In this document: piece by piece, positions 20,802 through 32,515 of the stretch
Numbering within the stretch: the first letter of the stretch is position 1
Layout of the letters: each line of letters begins with the position of its first letter
DNA from: Camellia lanceoleosa
Lineage: Eukaryota; Streptophyta; Magnoliopsida; Ericales; Theaceae
Length of the DNA: 64,000 nt
Direction of reading: 5' to 3'
NCBI GenBank assembly: GCA_025200525.1
Contig: CM045762.1
Span: 122,951,752 to 123,015,751 of the forward strand
Translations under genes and position numbers: made by a program
Notes under the pieces: generated by a model
Told to the model about the DNA's origin: nothing
What the model saw: only the letters and a program-made list of their open reading frames with translations
The model's database searches: none

Positions 20802-23800
20802 ATGGATACTTCTCATGTCCTACCTACTGATGGAGAGGATGTATGGTTACCAACAACAGAACCAAAATCTAATAAAAGAAAAGGTAGAGGTTTGACAACA
20901 TTACCAGATGTCATAAAGGATAGGAGTTCTGGTGTACGAAAAGCCATTGACTATAACAAGAATGGTCAATTGATTGGAAACAATTCAATCAAATGTTCAA
21001 GCTATCATGGGGTGTTGGCTCGCACAATGGTTCCGATATGCTATAAAGACTGGTTTGAGGTGCCAGGTGAACTGAAAGAAAAATTATGGAGTTGTGTGGA
21101 GGTATGTAAGACATTTAAACTTGTATTTAAGTGCAATCAAAATTTGAATTTTATAACATTATATTTTTTCACTACTCAGTTAACATACAAAGTGGATGAA
21201 AGAAGTAAGAAAAAAGTGTTATCTTCAATTTGTTCAAAATGGAGGACATTCAAGAAAGAACTTACCAAGTACATACGTGAAAACAAGTTGAATCCTGAGA
21301 TCATATCAAACCCACCAGCAATTTATGGATTCGTTGAACAAAGACATTGGGACTCATTTCTTGAAGGGCGACTATCAGAAGAGTTTGAGGTAAAAATAAT
21401 CAAACTTTAGTTATTTAAAATGTCAGAATTAATTGCTAGACCCATCAAACTTTGTATAGTTATGTAATAACAGTGCCATGCCCCTTGTAATCTTGTAAAT
21501 TTTCTGTTTTATTTTATGACTTATTCATCCAAAAAAAATATTAAATGCTATACATTTGGATTAACATTGTGTGTTACATTTTTAAAGATTTTGAGCCAAG
21601 TTCAGAAATGGAGATGAAGTCAAAATAAGTATAACCATAGAATCAGTCGAAAGGGCTATGCTCGCTTTCAAGAAGACTATGTAAGTGGTTATAAATTTTA
21701 TAATTTAATAACAATTTTGATATGATTATTTTGAAAAATTGATATATGTTTGATTGATAGAAACGTATGACCGGATCTACTGAAGATTTGGACAGAAGCA
21801 TTCTATGGAAAAAGGCCCGTAAAAATAAAAATGGAGAATATGATGACAAGAAAATTATGGAACAAGCTGCGAGAATTGTAAGATATTTGTGTGTACTGAT
21901 TGCATTTACTTTATACTACCTCAACTGTTCATCTTTCTTATATAGTAATGTAATATTGTAGGATGAGTTGACCAAACAAAAAAGTGATGGGAGTTTAAAG
22001 ACTGAAGGATGCAATGACATTCTTACCATGGCATTGGGTACTCCTGAATCTTCTAGTCGAGTAAGGGGTGTAGGAAATTCTGTCACACGTAGCACCTACT
22101 TTCACTTGCCTAGACGTGGGAATTAGTCACATTGGGAGAAGAAATGTAATGATCTTGAGGCAGTGGTGGTACAATTGCAAGCTAGGCTTAGTGCAGTGGA
22201 ACAACAAATACCACATACACGTAATCCTGAACATGTTAGTTCAAATGCCTTGAGAAGTGGTTATGAAGGAAATTTTCAGTGTGATTTTCTCTCAACAGAA
22301 AATAGAGTGAGAACTAAGGATGACATTCCACCCCAAGCTCTTACCCAAAGGATTATAAAGGTGTGTAGCATTTAGAACACCTAAAGTTGTTATATTTTCT
22401 AATACTATTAGTGATTTTATTAGTGTTTTTGTTGTTATCTGTGTGTTTGTTATAGAGCAAATGTTCAAACACGTTGAAAAGTGGTGGTAGAGGCAATTTT
22501 CAGGATGATTCTATCTTACCAGAAAATAGAGTGAGAAGTAAGGACGACATTCCACCTCAAGATCCTAAACAAAATAAGAGAAAGGTGTGTAGTTTTTATA
22601 TATTGATGTTATAATTTATAATATCATCAGTGATATTCTTAGAAGTTCCATTGTTAACTTTGTGTGTTATAGGGAAAACCGTGTAAACTCGCGGTAGGTT
22701 CCATTGAAAATATTGTTGCACATGGCACGATGTATGAGAGAATTGAACCCAATGAAGCCATTCATACGGTGCCATTAGGAGAATCCAATGTACGTGTGTC
22801 TATTGAAGTTGTTATTCAAAAAGATGCCCTTCTTCCTATACCTATCTCAGATGAGATGTTTATTGTTGGAGAAGCAGTGGGATTTTTTGTTGCTTGGCCC
22901 AAAAATCTTGTATTGGTCGGTGATGAGGTAAAATATTCAAACTTAGAAACTTTATTACACTTTCTTAAAATTAAAGTTGACTTATATTGGTTTATTTTGA
23001 AAATTTTAAACTTAGGGAGTTTCAATTAATGTTGAATGTGGAAAATATCAAGAGTCCATTCAATCTTTTGTTTCATTAGTCGAGCATATCAAGTATGATG
23101 AAGCCATAGACATTCCACTAGAGAAAGACATATTTGGGGTGGAGATCAATATCCAACTTCAAAAAGTAGACATGGAGTACATATGTCATGTAAAAGAATT
23201 ATCTGTTACATGTATCATGTTGTACATAAGGTAAGGAAAATTTGCTACATCAATAGCTATTTCTGCAGATTTTATGAATTACGAATTTAATTAACATTTG
23301 TTTTTTTTATTAGTCATCTCCATCAAGTGTTGAAGGTTTCCAATTGGAGGAAACAATTTGTATTTGTTAACCCTTGTATCGTTAGTGGAAAAACTATGGA
23401 TGGGGAGAAATCAAAATTAGTGTTGCTTGCAAGAAGATTAGAGGAGGCTATGCTAGAGCAATTGATTTTAATTCCTTATAATATTGGGTAATTATCTAAA
23501 ACTATTTATTTCATGTATTCAAATGATAATAAACTTATTATGCTCATACTTGTGACTTGTTCAATTGTAGGTACCATTGGATATTGTTAGTCATTGATCT
23601 AACATTGATGATTGTGTACTTGCTTGATCCGATTAATTCTAAAATAAAGACAAGCCTTGAAATTGTAATAAACACGTAAGTTTGGCTAGTTCGTACATTT
23701 TTAAGCAATTTGAGTTTGCCTAAAAATATTTTGACTTTTGAAATTTCTTTCATAAAGTGCTTTGAAAATTTATGAAACTACCCAAAGGAGGAGGAGGACC

Positions 23801-24216
23801 AATCCAGTTTGGAAAGTAGTTCAGGTAATCAATATTATTTTCTCTAATTTTATCATAGTTATATTTATGCTAATAGTTGTTCAGCTTGATCATAACACTT
23901 TATATGTAGTTTCTAATAATAATGAAAATGCTTTCATGTAGTCTCCGCAACAACCTACAAATGTGAAATGTGGGTTTTATGTAATGAGGTATATGAAAGA
24001 CATCGTTAGAGATCAAAGCATCCTAAGAAAACAAAATGTGAGATAAATTCTAAACTTTTATTACTATTATATTCATGATACTTGTACATCTTCTTCATGA
24101 TCTAATTGTTTCTAAATAACCTCTTGTAGTTCAATGGAAAAAAGACTTACACAGAAACCGAACTTGATGAAGTGCGAGTTGAATGGATTAATTTCGTACT
24201 AAAGAATATGAGTTGA
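20802..24216 (+). pseudogene. CACTA gene: Transposase_24-like plus Ulp1 (C48) protease, 13 exons, two stops
   Basis: GT-AG exons, all in phase: 20802-21101, 21180-21389, 21588-21680, 21761-21877, 21962-22360, 22456-22584, 22673-22927, 23016-23230, 23314-23487, 23571-23675, 23758-23824, 23942-24037, 24130-24216. They total 748 codons plus stop. Residues ~1-290 resemble the plant Ptta/En/Spm transposase family (Transposase_24), with WRTFKKEL, NHRISRKGYARF, DRSILWKKAR and TMALGTPESSSRVRGVG. Residues ~417-501 resemble a DUF8039-type domain (AVGFFVAWP). Residues ~575-748 form an Ulp1-like cysteine protease with His633 (YHW), Asp650 (LLDP), Gln691/692 and Cys698 (KCGFYVMRYM). Two in-frame stops break it: TGA 21615-21617 and TAG 22124-22126. 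An acceptor at 20800 implies a 5' leader intron. A TNPA-like accessory role is inferred. Confidence 0.8.
21962..22584 (+). repeat. Internal exon duplication in the Transposase_24-Ulp1 gene
   Basis: The end of exon 5 and all of exon 6 (22456-22584) encode related peptides: NALRSGYEGNFQ..ENRVRTKDDIPPQ and NTLKSGGRGNFQ..ENRVRSKDDIPPQ. Both finish at a donor of the form AAAG|GTGTGTAG. This is a tandem exon duplication including splice sites. Confidence 0.8.
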
Positions 24217-26165
24217 AATCCAACATGTAAGTATGATATAACTTCCGTTCTTTAAATTGCTAATAAACAATTTTTTAGTTGGTAAGGAATATATAATCAC
24301 TTCAAGAACATAACAAATTTCATAAAATGTGTAAATTTTACTTCATACAAAAGCATTTGTACAATGGAAGATAGTAAACTCAAGTACATCTTAGGAAAAC
24401 TCACAACCTTCACAAAATATCACTCTTACACTCACGAATTTGAGATTGCTTCACACTAGATCAGTCTTGTATATCACTCTTGTATTGCATGATACCCAAT
24501 ACAATGAATATAAGGATGAACCCAATTCGAAATATGATAAATAAATATTTTGTAATTTTTTTATTTTGCCTTTGGCATCATTTGATTTTCACTAATAGCA
24601 ATTAGAAATAGATAAAGTTGGGTAGGTAATAGGTTACAAGCCAAATGTTGACTACCCTAGATACATTGTTCTCAATAAGAGTAGAAAGTCAATTTAGAGT
24701 TATTTTTAAATATAGCTTCTAATTTGTGATTCTAAAATTGAAATAATCTGAGATGGTAGCTTGAGACTCTCCATGAAAAGTTATTTATTGAGTGATGGTA
24801 AGCGTATATTTATTCTTGCATGAGTGAATTATGTACATATTATGGAACAGCTAAAATCAACTCGATTTATTGGGTGCTATGATCATAAATCTCCAATTTC
24901 TTTGGTTTGGAAGGCTAAGTTACAAAACAGGCTTCTGAACATCATAGTTTTCAGAAATTATATGTTCACCATGATGAATAAATAATTTATTTTTTTTTAA
25001 TGATTTTTCAAATATCATATGGTGGTTTTCTATGTTTTTTGAAGATAGCATGTCCTCAAACATTTAATAAAAATTATATCTTCAGTGTTTATTGTTATCT
25101 TGCTTGAAAAGTGTGATTAGCGTTATGACGGTTATCCATTTTATTTTTTATTTTTTGATTAGCAAAAGAAAATTTTATTGATGAAAAGACCATGAAAATC
25201 ACAACACATGATACAACAACAAAAAAAAAGAGTACATATTGCATCATAGCAAAACCCTTTCATCTTAATTAGGTTAGCATGAAAGGCAAGCCCAATCAGA
25301 TGCACTTTGCTATGATGCAATATGCACTTCTCTCTTTTCTATGACTGTTATACATGATAGTGTATTCATGACTTTGCTTTGTGTATGGACAAATTACCAT
25401 GAGTTAATTCTGGTTAAGTTGAAAACAAATTTGGGTCATGGTAGTTATATAACTATTCCAGACTTTCCCTCTTTTAAACTTGTTCTCTTTTGTGCTCTTT
25501 TCTTCTTTTCTCTTTCATCATTTCATCTCTTTCTTCTCTTTCTATCCACTCTCTACTTATATTTTTTCTTATCTGAAAACAGATACACCAATACATAATT
25601 GTTAAAATCTTGGTGGAATTGCACAACACTCAAATCTTTGGGCTGGGGATTGTTCATTTGTTTAGTCTTTTGGAGTTGACCCATCTTGACTTGGTATATT
25701 AATTGCTTTTCTTTCTCTACCTTGATTTGAGCTTTAATTTTTGTTGGGATTTAGTTTAGTTTACTGTCTCTGTTGATGTGTTGCTATAATAATTTTTTGA
25801 CAAATTTTTTTCAAGGCTATGATTTACTAATATGTGTTTATATATACTGTTCAATCATTGTTCATATGATTTACTAATTTTTTTCAGGTCAGAAATTTCT
25901 TGGAGAGATGCAAAATATGGTCAAAGAATTCAAGAACTTAGTTTTTTCAAGTTTTTTTTTTTATTTTTTAATATATGTAATCACAGTTAAAAACTTTTTA
26001 TTAATTTCTTCGTACATACTTTTGAACATTTAACTTTCATTTATGAAATATATGACGTTATTCCATTCAATGTATGGTTGTGATTCAAAATATAGTATAT
26101 AGTGTGTATTATATTCTTCAAATGCGCGTACAAAAATAATATTGATTATTCTTCAAATATGTCGA
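24217..26165. other. 3' flank of the CACTA gene, non-coding
   Basis: No gene or named repeat seen. The ORF 25341-25598 is an unsupported hydrophobic frame. There are T-rich stretches near 25130-25160 and 25940-25970. Confidence 0.5.
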
Positions 26166-26406
26166 ATTCTTTTTTTTTAATCACAGGTTTTATTAGTTAT
26201 TAATCACACTTAAAGGATGTGATCTAAATGTTATTAATCAATGTTTTTAATCACACTTAAAAGATGTGATCTAAATGTTTTTAATCACACTTAAAATGTG
26301 TGATCTAAATATTTTTAATCATAGTTAAAAGATGATCTAAATGTTTTTAATCACACTTCAAAGGTGTGATCTAAATATTTTTAATCACACTTGAAAGGTG
26401 TGATCG
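26166..26406 (+). repeat. Right subterminal repeats of the CACTA element, first part
   Basis: About six units of TTTTTAATCACACTTAAAAGG(TG)TGATCTAAATG, ~33-36 bp each. The array is interrupted at 26407 and resumes at 28302. Confidence 0.85.
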
Positions 26407-27185
26407 CGATACAACAAAAACATACTTTAGTGGCACTACACTAGTGGCATATTTTTAGAAAATGCCACAAAAAATGATATTTAGTGGCACGTTTTTGAAA
26501 AATGCCACAAAACAACAAACATAAAAGGCTCTAGTGACATTTTAATGAACAAGTGTCACAAAACTACAACAAAAACATACTTTAGTGGCACTACACTAGT
26601 GGCATATTTTTAGAAAATGCCACAAAAATGATATTTAGTGGCACGTTTTTTAAAAATGCCACAAAACGACAAACATAAAAGGCTCTAGTGACATTTCAAT
26701 GAACAAGTGTCACAAAACTATAACAAAAACACACTTTAGTGATACTATACTAGTGGCATGTTTTTAGAAAATGCCACAAAAATAATATTTGGTGACACAT
26801 TTAGATAAATGCCACAAAGCCACAAACATATAAGGCTTTAGTGGCATTTCAATAAAGAAATGTCACATTAATTTTATGGCATTTTATAAAATAATGACAC
26901 AAAAAATTATGTTCGTGACATTTACCAAAAGATGCCACTAAACTTTAGTAGCAATGGCATTTTTAAAAAAATGTCAGGACACTAGGTAGGTGCAAATTAC
27001 TTTTTATGGCACTTAGGTGAAAAGTTTCATAAACAAATATTTTATAGCATTTTGAGAAATGCCACTAAATCAAAAACTTTCCAAGCTTATAATACCATTT
27101 TTGAAAAAACAAAAAATGCCAATATATTTTTAAAATTTTTACAATGCAGTAAATGATTAAAAATAAATAAATTAAACTCAATATA

Positions 27186-27710
27186 CATTACAGGAAAAAG
27201 CATATTCGGCGACTAAATTTCCTGACCAAAAAAAATTTGGTCGCTGAAAGTATAGCTGTCAGTAACCAAAACAGCATTAGTAGCCAAAAGTAAAGCTTTT
27301 TGGCGACTAAACAATTTTAGTAGCCAAAAGTCTACAATTGGCGACCAAAACTAAGTTTGGTCGCTGATTATATGGGTTTTAGTGACAAAAAAAATTTTAG
27401 GTGCCCAAAGTAAAGCTTTTTGTTGACTAAAAAAATTTTAGTAGCCAAAAGTCTATAATTGGCGACTAAAAAATAAGTTTAGTCGCCAAAAACGGTTATT
27501 TTTAGCGCGGGAGAACTAAAATCCTAAGGCGGGAATTAAATTTTTTGGTGACCAAAATTTTGGTAGCTGAAAGTGCATCTTCGGTGACCAAATCCAATTT
27601 TGGTCGGCAAAAGTTAAGTTTTTTAGCAACTAAAAAATAATTAGTAGCCAAAAGTATATAATTGGCGACCAAAAAATATTTTTAGTTGCCAAAAGTGGTC
27701 TTTTTTTATT
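27186..27710. mobile_element. Left-end fragment of a third CACTA-like family
   Basis: CATTACAGGAAAAAGCAT at 27186 is one base off CACTACAGGAAAA, a common CACTA tip. It is followed by about ten subterminal motifs of the type TTTAGTCGCC / GGCGACTAAA and GGTCGCTGAAAG. I see no matching right end, so it is probably truncated. It sits inside the 26407-28298 element. Confidence 0.5.
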
Positions 27711-27842
27711 TTACTAGTAAATAGTTTATTTTACATAAATTATGTTCAATAAAATAATTATGTTTATACATATACTTTTATATTAATATAGATGTATGTA
27801 CTATATAAATAATATATGCTGCATATATAATCATATGGTGCT

Positions 27843-27915
27843 ATAGAGGTGTAGTGGAAAGAGTGTGGTGTATAAGGTTTATGGTGTGGGAGGTTGGCGG
27901 TTCGAGTCTCCGCAA
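27843..27915 (+). repeat. tRNA-like (SINE-head-like) unit
   Basis: A box-A-like GGTGTAGTGG (27848-27857) and a box-B-like GGTTCGAGTCTCC (27899-27911), 51 bp apart start to start. The context is tRNA-like but not a clean cloverleaf by eye. It is probably a SINE remnant within the nested CACTA. Confidence 0.45.
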
Positions 27916-28301
27916 GAGCAGATCAAATTGTTCTACAACGAATTATCGTCACGAATGGCACTTGATAGCGTCATGAATAGTGCCTACCATGACATTAAAA
28001 TGTCACTGAAAAGTTTTAGTCTTTATGGTGTAATGACACTTATAAGTGTCACTAACTCTTTTTTTAGTGGCGCTTGATAGTGCCACAAATAATATCTACC
28101 ATGACATTAAAATGTCATTGAAAGTTTTTAGCCATGATGGTGCAGTGGCACTTGCAAGTATCTACCGTGGCACTCGTATCTACCGTGGCACCAATAGAAG
28201 TGGCACTTGTTCAAAATGCCACAAGACCAAAAAATGTCATTAGAAGAATAGTTTTGTGGCACTTTCAAATGTCACTAAACTAAGAAAATGTTGTAGTGTC
28301 G

Positions 28302-28680
28302 AAATTTTTTTAATCACACTTAAAGGGTGTGATCTAAATATTTTTAATCACACTTAGAAGGTGTGATCTAAATTTTTTTAATCACACTTAAAATGTGTGA
28401 TCTAAATGTTTTTAATCACACTTACAAGGTGTGATCGAAATTTTTTTAATCACACTTAAAAGGTGTGATCTAAATATTTTTAATCACACTTAAAAAGTGT
28501 GATCTAAATATTTTTAATCACATTTAAAAGGTGTGATGAAAGCATTTTTTAATGACACTTAAAAAGTGTGATTAAAAATGACCCCTTTTAATCACACTCC
28601 CAAAGACCACACTTTAATAAAACTTAAAATGTGTGATTAAAAAACATACATCACACAAAAAAAAGTGTGATCTTTATCTA
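28302..28680 (+). repeat. Right subterminal repeats of the 18-kb CACTA, last part
   Basis: About nine AATCACACTTAAAAGGTGTGATCTAAAT units running up to the right inverted end (28650-28694). Confidence 0.85.
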
Positions 28681-28697
28681 TATTTGTAGTAGTGGAA

Positions 28698-29129
28698 GTG
28701 AAGAACAATCATGGGTGTTGCAAAGGTGGGCCCTTCCATGGATGCTTAACGTGGATTTACTTGGGTTGAGGTTTGTGCGTATTATCATATGCTGGTGAGT
28801 GGCAAATGGGGTGAATGGGCCTACGGTAATTTTGTTAAATCATGGGCTGGTATTGAGTTTGGCTACATGGGCTTGTTATATGAATTTGGGCAAATTCTTT
28901 GCTAGTGCCACGTGTTGGAATTATAAAATCATTTGAGATCATGCGTTGATGCTAATGAGGTGGGGACCTCCATTGAAGATGAGTGTACATGGGCTGAGTG
29001 GCCGGGGGTTTGAAACATTGGGCTTCATTCCAGTGGAGAAAAGGAGTGGACTGTGGACTGTGCTAGTGATGAAGTTCTTTATTTTCTTTTTCTTTTGAGT
29101 GTTTGTGAGGTTTCATTTTATTTTATTAT

Positions 29130-29180
<51 letters not shown>

Positions 29181-30253
29181 TGAATATGTAATAATTTATG
29201 TGTTGTAATAATCCCCCCACCCCGCTCCTCTCTATCCCATTCTTTAATCGCTTTCCCTAAATGAACATATGTATATATCTGACATGCCATGCATATCCAT
29301 ACTTTACATCCATGTTTCATGCATCTTGATTCGGTTAAGTTTGCATTTGTGGATTTAATCAATTCTTACGTGATTATGTGCGCTATCACATATTTTGCAA
29401 TGTTTCACATGTCATATCTTAGAAGCAGAATCTTTAGCTGCATCTTGTGAGTGAATTGCATTAGGAATTTTGTATATAGGATCATGCATATTTTACTAAC
29501 TTTGTTTTGTAGCTGTTCAAGGGACGTCGGTAACTCTGTGAGTTTTTATGTTTTAGCATTCCATTTGTGTGTATTTTTCTTACTATGTGTTAGCATTCTA
29601 CCATGTGGCTACCATGTGGCTACTTGCTTACCTGATATAACCGTTTGAATGCCTGTGGATGAAGGCTTGTTCCTTGAATTAGAATGATTCAACGATTTTA
29701 CATTTTAAGCCGACTTTGTAGTGGCAAATTCACAAACTTTAAGCCCACTTTGTCAAGTGGCAAATTCAAACCCCTTTCGACAAACAAACATGAAATTGAA
29801 TTGTTTCAATTTGAGCAAACTAGTCTATACTTGTATGCTTCGCATAGTAAATTTTTGGATTTATTAAATAATCAAAATATGAACATATAAAGAAAATAAA
29901 ATTCATATCATGGTTAGTAAAGGCCGATCTTTTGATCGGGTGAGTGGGGGTGCTCAATTAATGACCTTCCCTTCTCATACCTAAGGTTTCGAACCAAGAC
30001 AACTTTGGTTATGACGAATAGTGGCCTTGGCACGAGTCATGGGTTTTCTAATTTCCCAAAATATTAGGTGGGGACTTTGAGATCTGATGACGCAATCCAT
30101 TTTTGACAAAATTGCAATAAAATAGATTTTCAATAAAAGTTGCCAAATATGGACTCTCATATATGTTTCACATTGCACTCGTGAAACTAGATCAAAGAGA
30201 TCTCGGGAGTCCGAACTGTTTAACGCGCACGGGTACTCTCCGGGCATGTTACA
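28698..30253 (+). mobile_element. 3' LTR, second part, after the CACTA insertion
   Basis: Resumes after the second GAA target copy and ends near 30253 in GCATGTTACA. It has a (CT)n run at 29134-29177. The segment near 29990-30070 (GTCATGGGTTTTCTAATTTCCC, then TAGGTGGGGACT) is of a type I recall from the ends of long plant Tat/Ogre LTRs. A Transposase_32-like coding remnant follows immediately, which marks an element boundary. Small ORFs (29126-29362, 29451-29648, 29684-29890, 29981-30247) carry no motif. The LTR end position is inferred. Confidence 0.5.
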
Positions 30254-31218
30254 GGTATATCCCTGTCTTGTATATTTATTTTACCTTCACTTGAGATCTA
30301 CTGAGGGACAAGTGGAACAGTGCAGTCTGACCTCTTATGTGAAGAGGAAAGTAATCACACTAAACCCTCGCACTTTCACACAAATTATTGGAGTTGAAAC
30401 AGGAGATTTGCAATGCCATTTTCAAACTGAGGCTCTGTTAGCTAAAATTGTTGGTGATCTAATTGAGGTTTTATACCACAATTTGTGAGAACCGATTTAC
30501 CGGCACTAATTTACAAGTAAGACATTTAAAACCCCACCTTCGTATTCTTTATCGATGGATAATTGAAAATGTTACTCCCAAAAAAGGACATTTTGATGTT
30601 GTTCCATGTTTTAATGTTTATTTGTTATATTGTTCTGAAATTGGACAAACGTTAGATTTATGCTACATATTACTGAAAAAAATGATGATTGCAAATCTTG
30701 GTACTCTCAGTGGCCGGTCACTACCTTTTGGAGCTTTATTAACCAAAATCTTCAAAGCGCATCATGTCAACCTTGAAGGTGAAGTAGATGTGAGAATTAC
30801 TTCACCAATTTCTGAGTACACACTGACCCGAGCTGGTGGTGCTGAAAACTTACTGGGCTCTATTAATTTTGAAAATGAACCAATACTTCATGAGGAAGAA
30901 CCCAATGACAATGCCATGCCACCAAATAAACAACTCCAATACTAGATTGATTATTTAGCGTTGGAACAAGAACGGTACAATCAGCACCTACAATGGGAAC
31001 AACGAAGGGCTAATCAGGTCAATACATTGAGTACTCAGTTCAATGAATTTGCCGCTGCTTAGAACTCACTAATTCAACGATTTGGTGAGTTTCGTGTAGA
31101 CTCAGGGAGACGTGATGAAGTGACAAGGAATTGCACTAATCAAATTGACCATCAAGTCACTCAGGTGTACCATCACTACTTCTCTTCACCTCCACCACCA
31201 CCTGACAATGATACTTAA
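30254..31218 (+). pseudogene. Broken plant transposon protein (Transposase_32-like)
   Basis: A frame shift near 30480 joins SYVKRKVITLNPRTFTQIIGV (to 30488) to the ORF beginning at about 30490. The main part reads RILYRWIIENVTPKKGHFDVV, then LKKMMIANLGT and SLPFGALLTKIFKAHHVNLEG. This resembles the putative plant transposon protein domain (PF20167), found in gag-like or accessory proteins of plant LTR elements. The tail is Gln/Glu/Arg-rich and coiled-coil-like, ending SSPPPPPDNDT. In-frame stops lie at 30943-30945 and 31060-31062. The 5' end is cut by the LTR that ends at 30253. Dead copy; function inferred from family only. Confidence 0.65.
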
Positions 31219-31324
31219 CTTGTTTCGATGAGCGTTTAAATGGTTCACACATGCCATGGTTACATTTTGTTTTCTTATTTTGTTGTGGTTATTTTGTTGT
31301 AATATTTTGTATTGACGTTATGAA

Positions 31325-32515
31325 TAGTAAAAAAAAATTTGCACTGTAAAATTAACCAGTGACAATGTTATAATAATTTCTGAGTTATATTATGAAATTA
31401 AAAAAAAATGTACAAAAATTAATAAAAAGAAATTAAAATTAATAACAAAGCCTTCATTTCAATAAAATGAAAAAATTAAAATTAAAAATAAAAAAGTCTA
31501 CGAATTAATAAAAAAAATTAAAATTAATAACAAAACCATTATTTTAATAAAATGAAAAAAAAATTTAAATGGGGCTTGAAATAAAAAAATTAATAAAAAA
31601 TGGGGCAACAAATTAAAAAAAAAATCGGCTGAAATGAAATAAAAAAAGTTAAAAATTCATAATTATACATTTTTTTTAAAAGAAAGGAAAAAAATTAATA
31701 AAAACTTATTTGGTATAATATCTCAAAATAACAAAACCATTATGTTAACATGAACAAAAAAAAAACAATTAATAAAAAAATTAAAATTAATAACAAAGCC
31801 TTCAAATTGTTTTAAAATGAAAAAAATAAATTAATAAAAAAATGTCGTCTACAAATTAATAAAAAAATTAAAATTAATAACAAAACCATTATTTTAATAA
31901 AATGAAAAAAACAAATTAATAAAAAAAAATTCGGCTAAAATGAAATAAAAAAATTAAAAATTAATAATTATACATTTCTTTTAACGAAAAGGAAAAAATA
32001 TTAATAAAAACTTATTTGGTATAAAAATTAATAACAAAACCATTATGTTAATAACATGAACAAAAAAAGAATTAATAAAAAGAAATAAAAATTAATTACA
32101 AAGCCTTCATTTCAATAAAATGAAAAAAATAAATTAATAAAAAAATGCCGTCTACAAATTAATAAAAAAAATTAAAATTAATAACAAAATCATTATTTTA
32201 ATAAAATGAAAAAAACATATTAAAAAAAATCGGCTAGAATGAAATAAAAAAAGTTAAAAATTAATAATTATACATTTTTTTTAACAAAAAGGAAAAAAAA
32301 TAATAAAATCTTATTTGGTATAAAAATTAATAACAAAACCATTATGTTAATAACATGAACAAAAAAACAATTAATAAAAAGAAATTAAAATTAATAACAA
32401 AGTCTTCATTTCAATAAAATGAAAAAAATAAATTAATAAAAAAATGTCGCCTACAAATTAATAAAAAAATTAAAATTAATAACAAATCTATCCATAGCCA
32501 ACACTTTTTTTTTTA
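31325..32515. repeat. AT-rich tandem repeat, ~300-350 bp period, ~3.5 copies
   Basis: The phrase AAAGCCTTCATTTCAATAAAATG recurs near 31447, 31795 (diverged), 32100 and 32400. AACAAAACCATTATTTTAAT recurs between these copies, as does TCGGCT(A/G)AAATGAAATAAA. A and T make up most of the sequence. No coding potential. Confidence 0.8.

Larger units (their letters stand above)
26407..28298. mobile_element. Nested CACTA element of a second family (1.9 kb), TSD TCG
   Basis: Flanked by TCG (26404-26406 and 28299-28301). The right end is AAAATGTTGTAGTG. The left tip is CGATACAACAAAAAC, a mutated form of CACTACAACAAAAAC. Subterminal motifs are TTTAGTGGCA and TGCCACAAA. The left terminus and its subterminal block are repeated three times (TACAAC at 26410, 26565; TATAAC at 26719). 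The right part (27950-28298) closely matches 40079-40425 of the element at 37704-40425. There is no gene. It inserted into the subterminal repeats of the 18-kb CACTA. Confidence 0.8.
10727..28694 (+). mobile_element. 18-kb CACTA (En/Spm) transposon with 3-bp TSD
   Basis: The left end reads CACTACTACAAAAA at 10727; the right end reads TTTGTAGTAGTG, ending at 28694. The inverted ends continue through ATAG..TAAAGATCACACTTT. Both ends are flanked by GAA (10724-10726 and 28695-28697), the 3-bp duplication typical of CACTA elements. Dense subterminal repeats (AATCACACTT / AAGTGTGATT) lie inside both ends. The gene at 20802-24216 runs in plus orientation. I see no TNP2/TNPD-type DDE transposase, so the element is probably non-autonomous as it stands. 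It carries at least five nested insertions and antisense host-like fragments. Confidence 0.9.
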
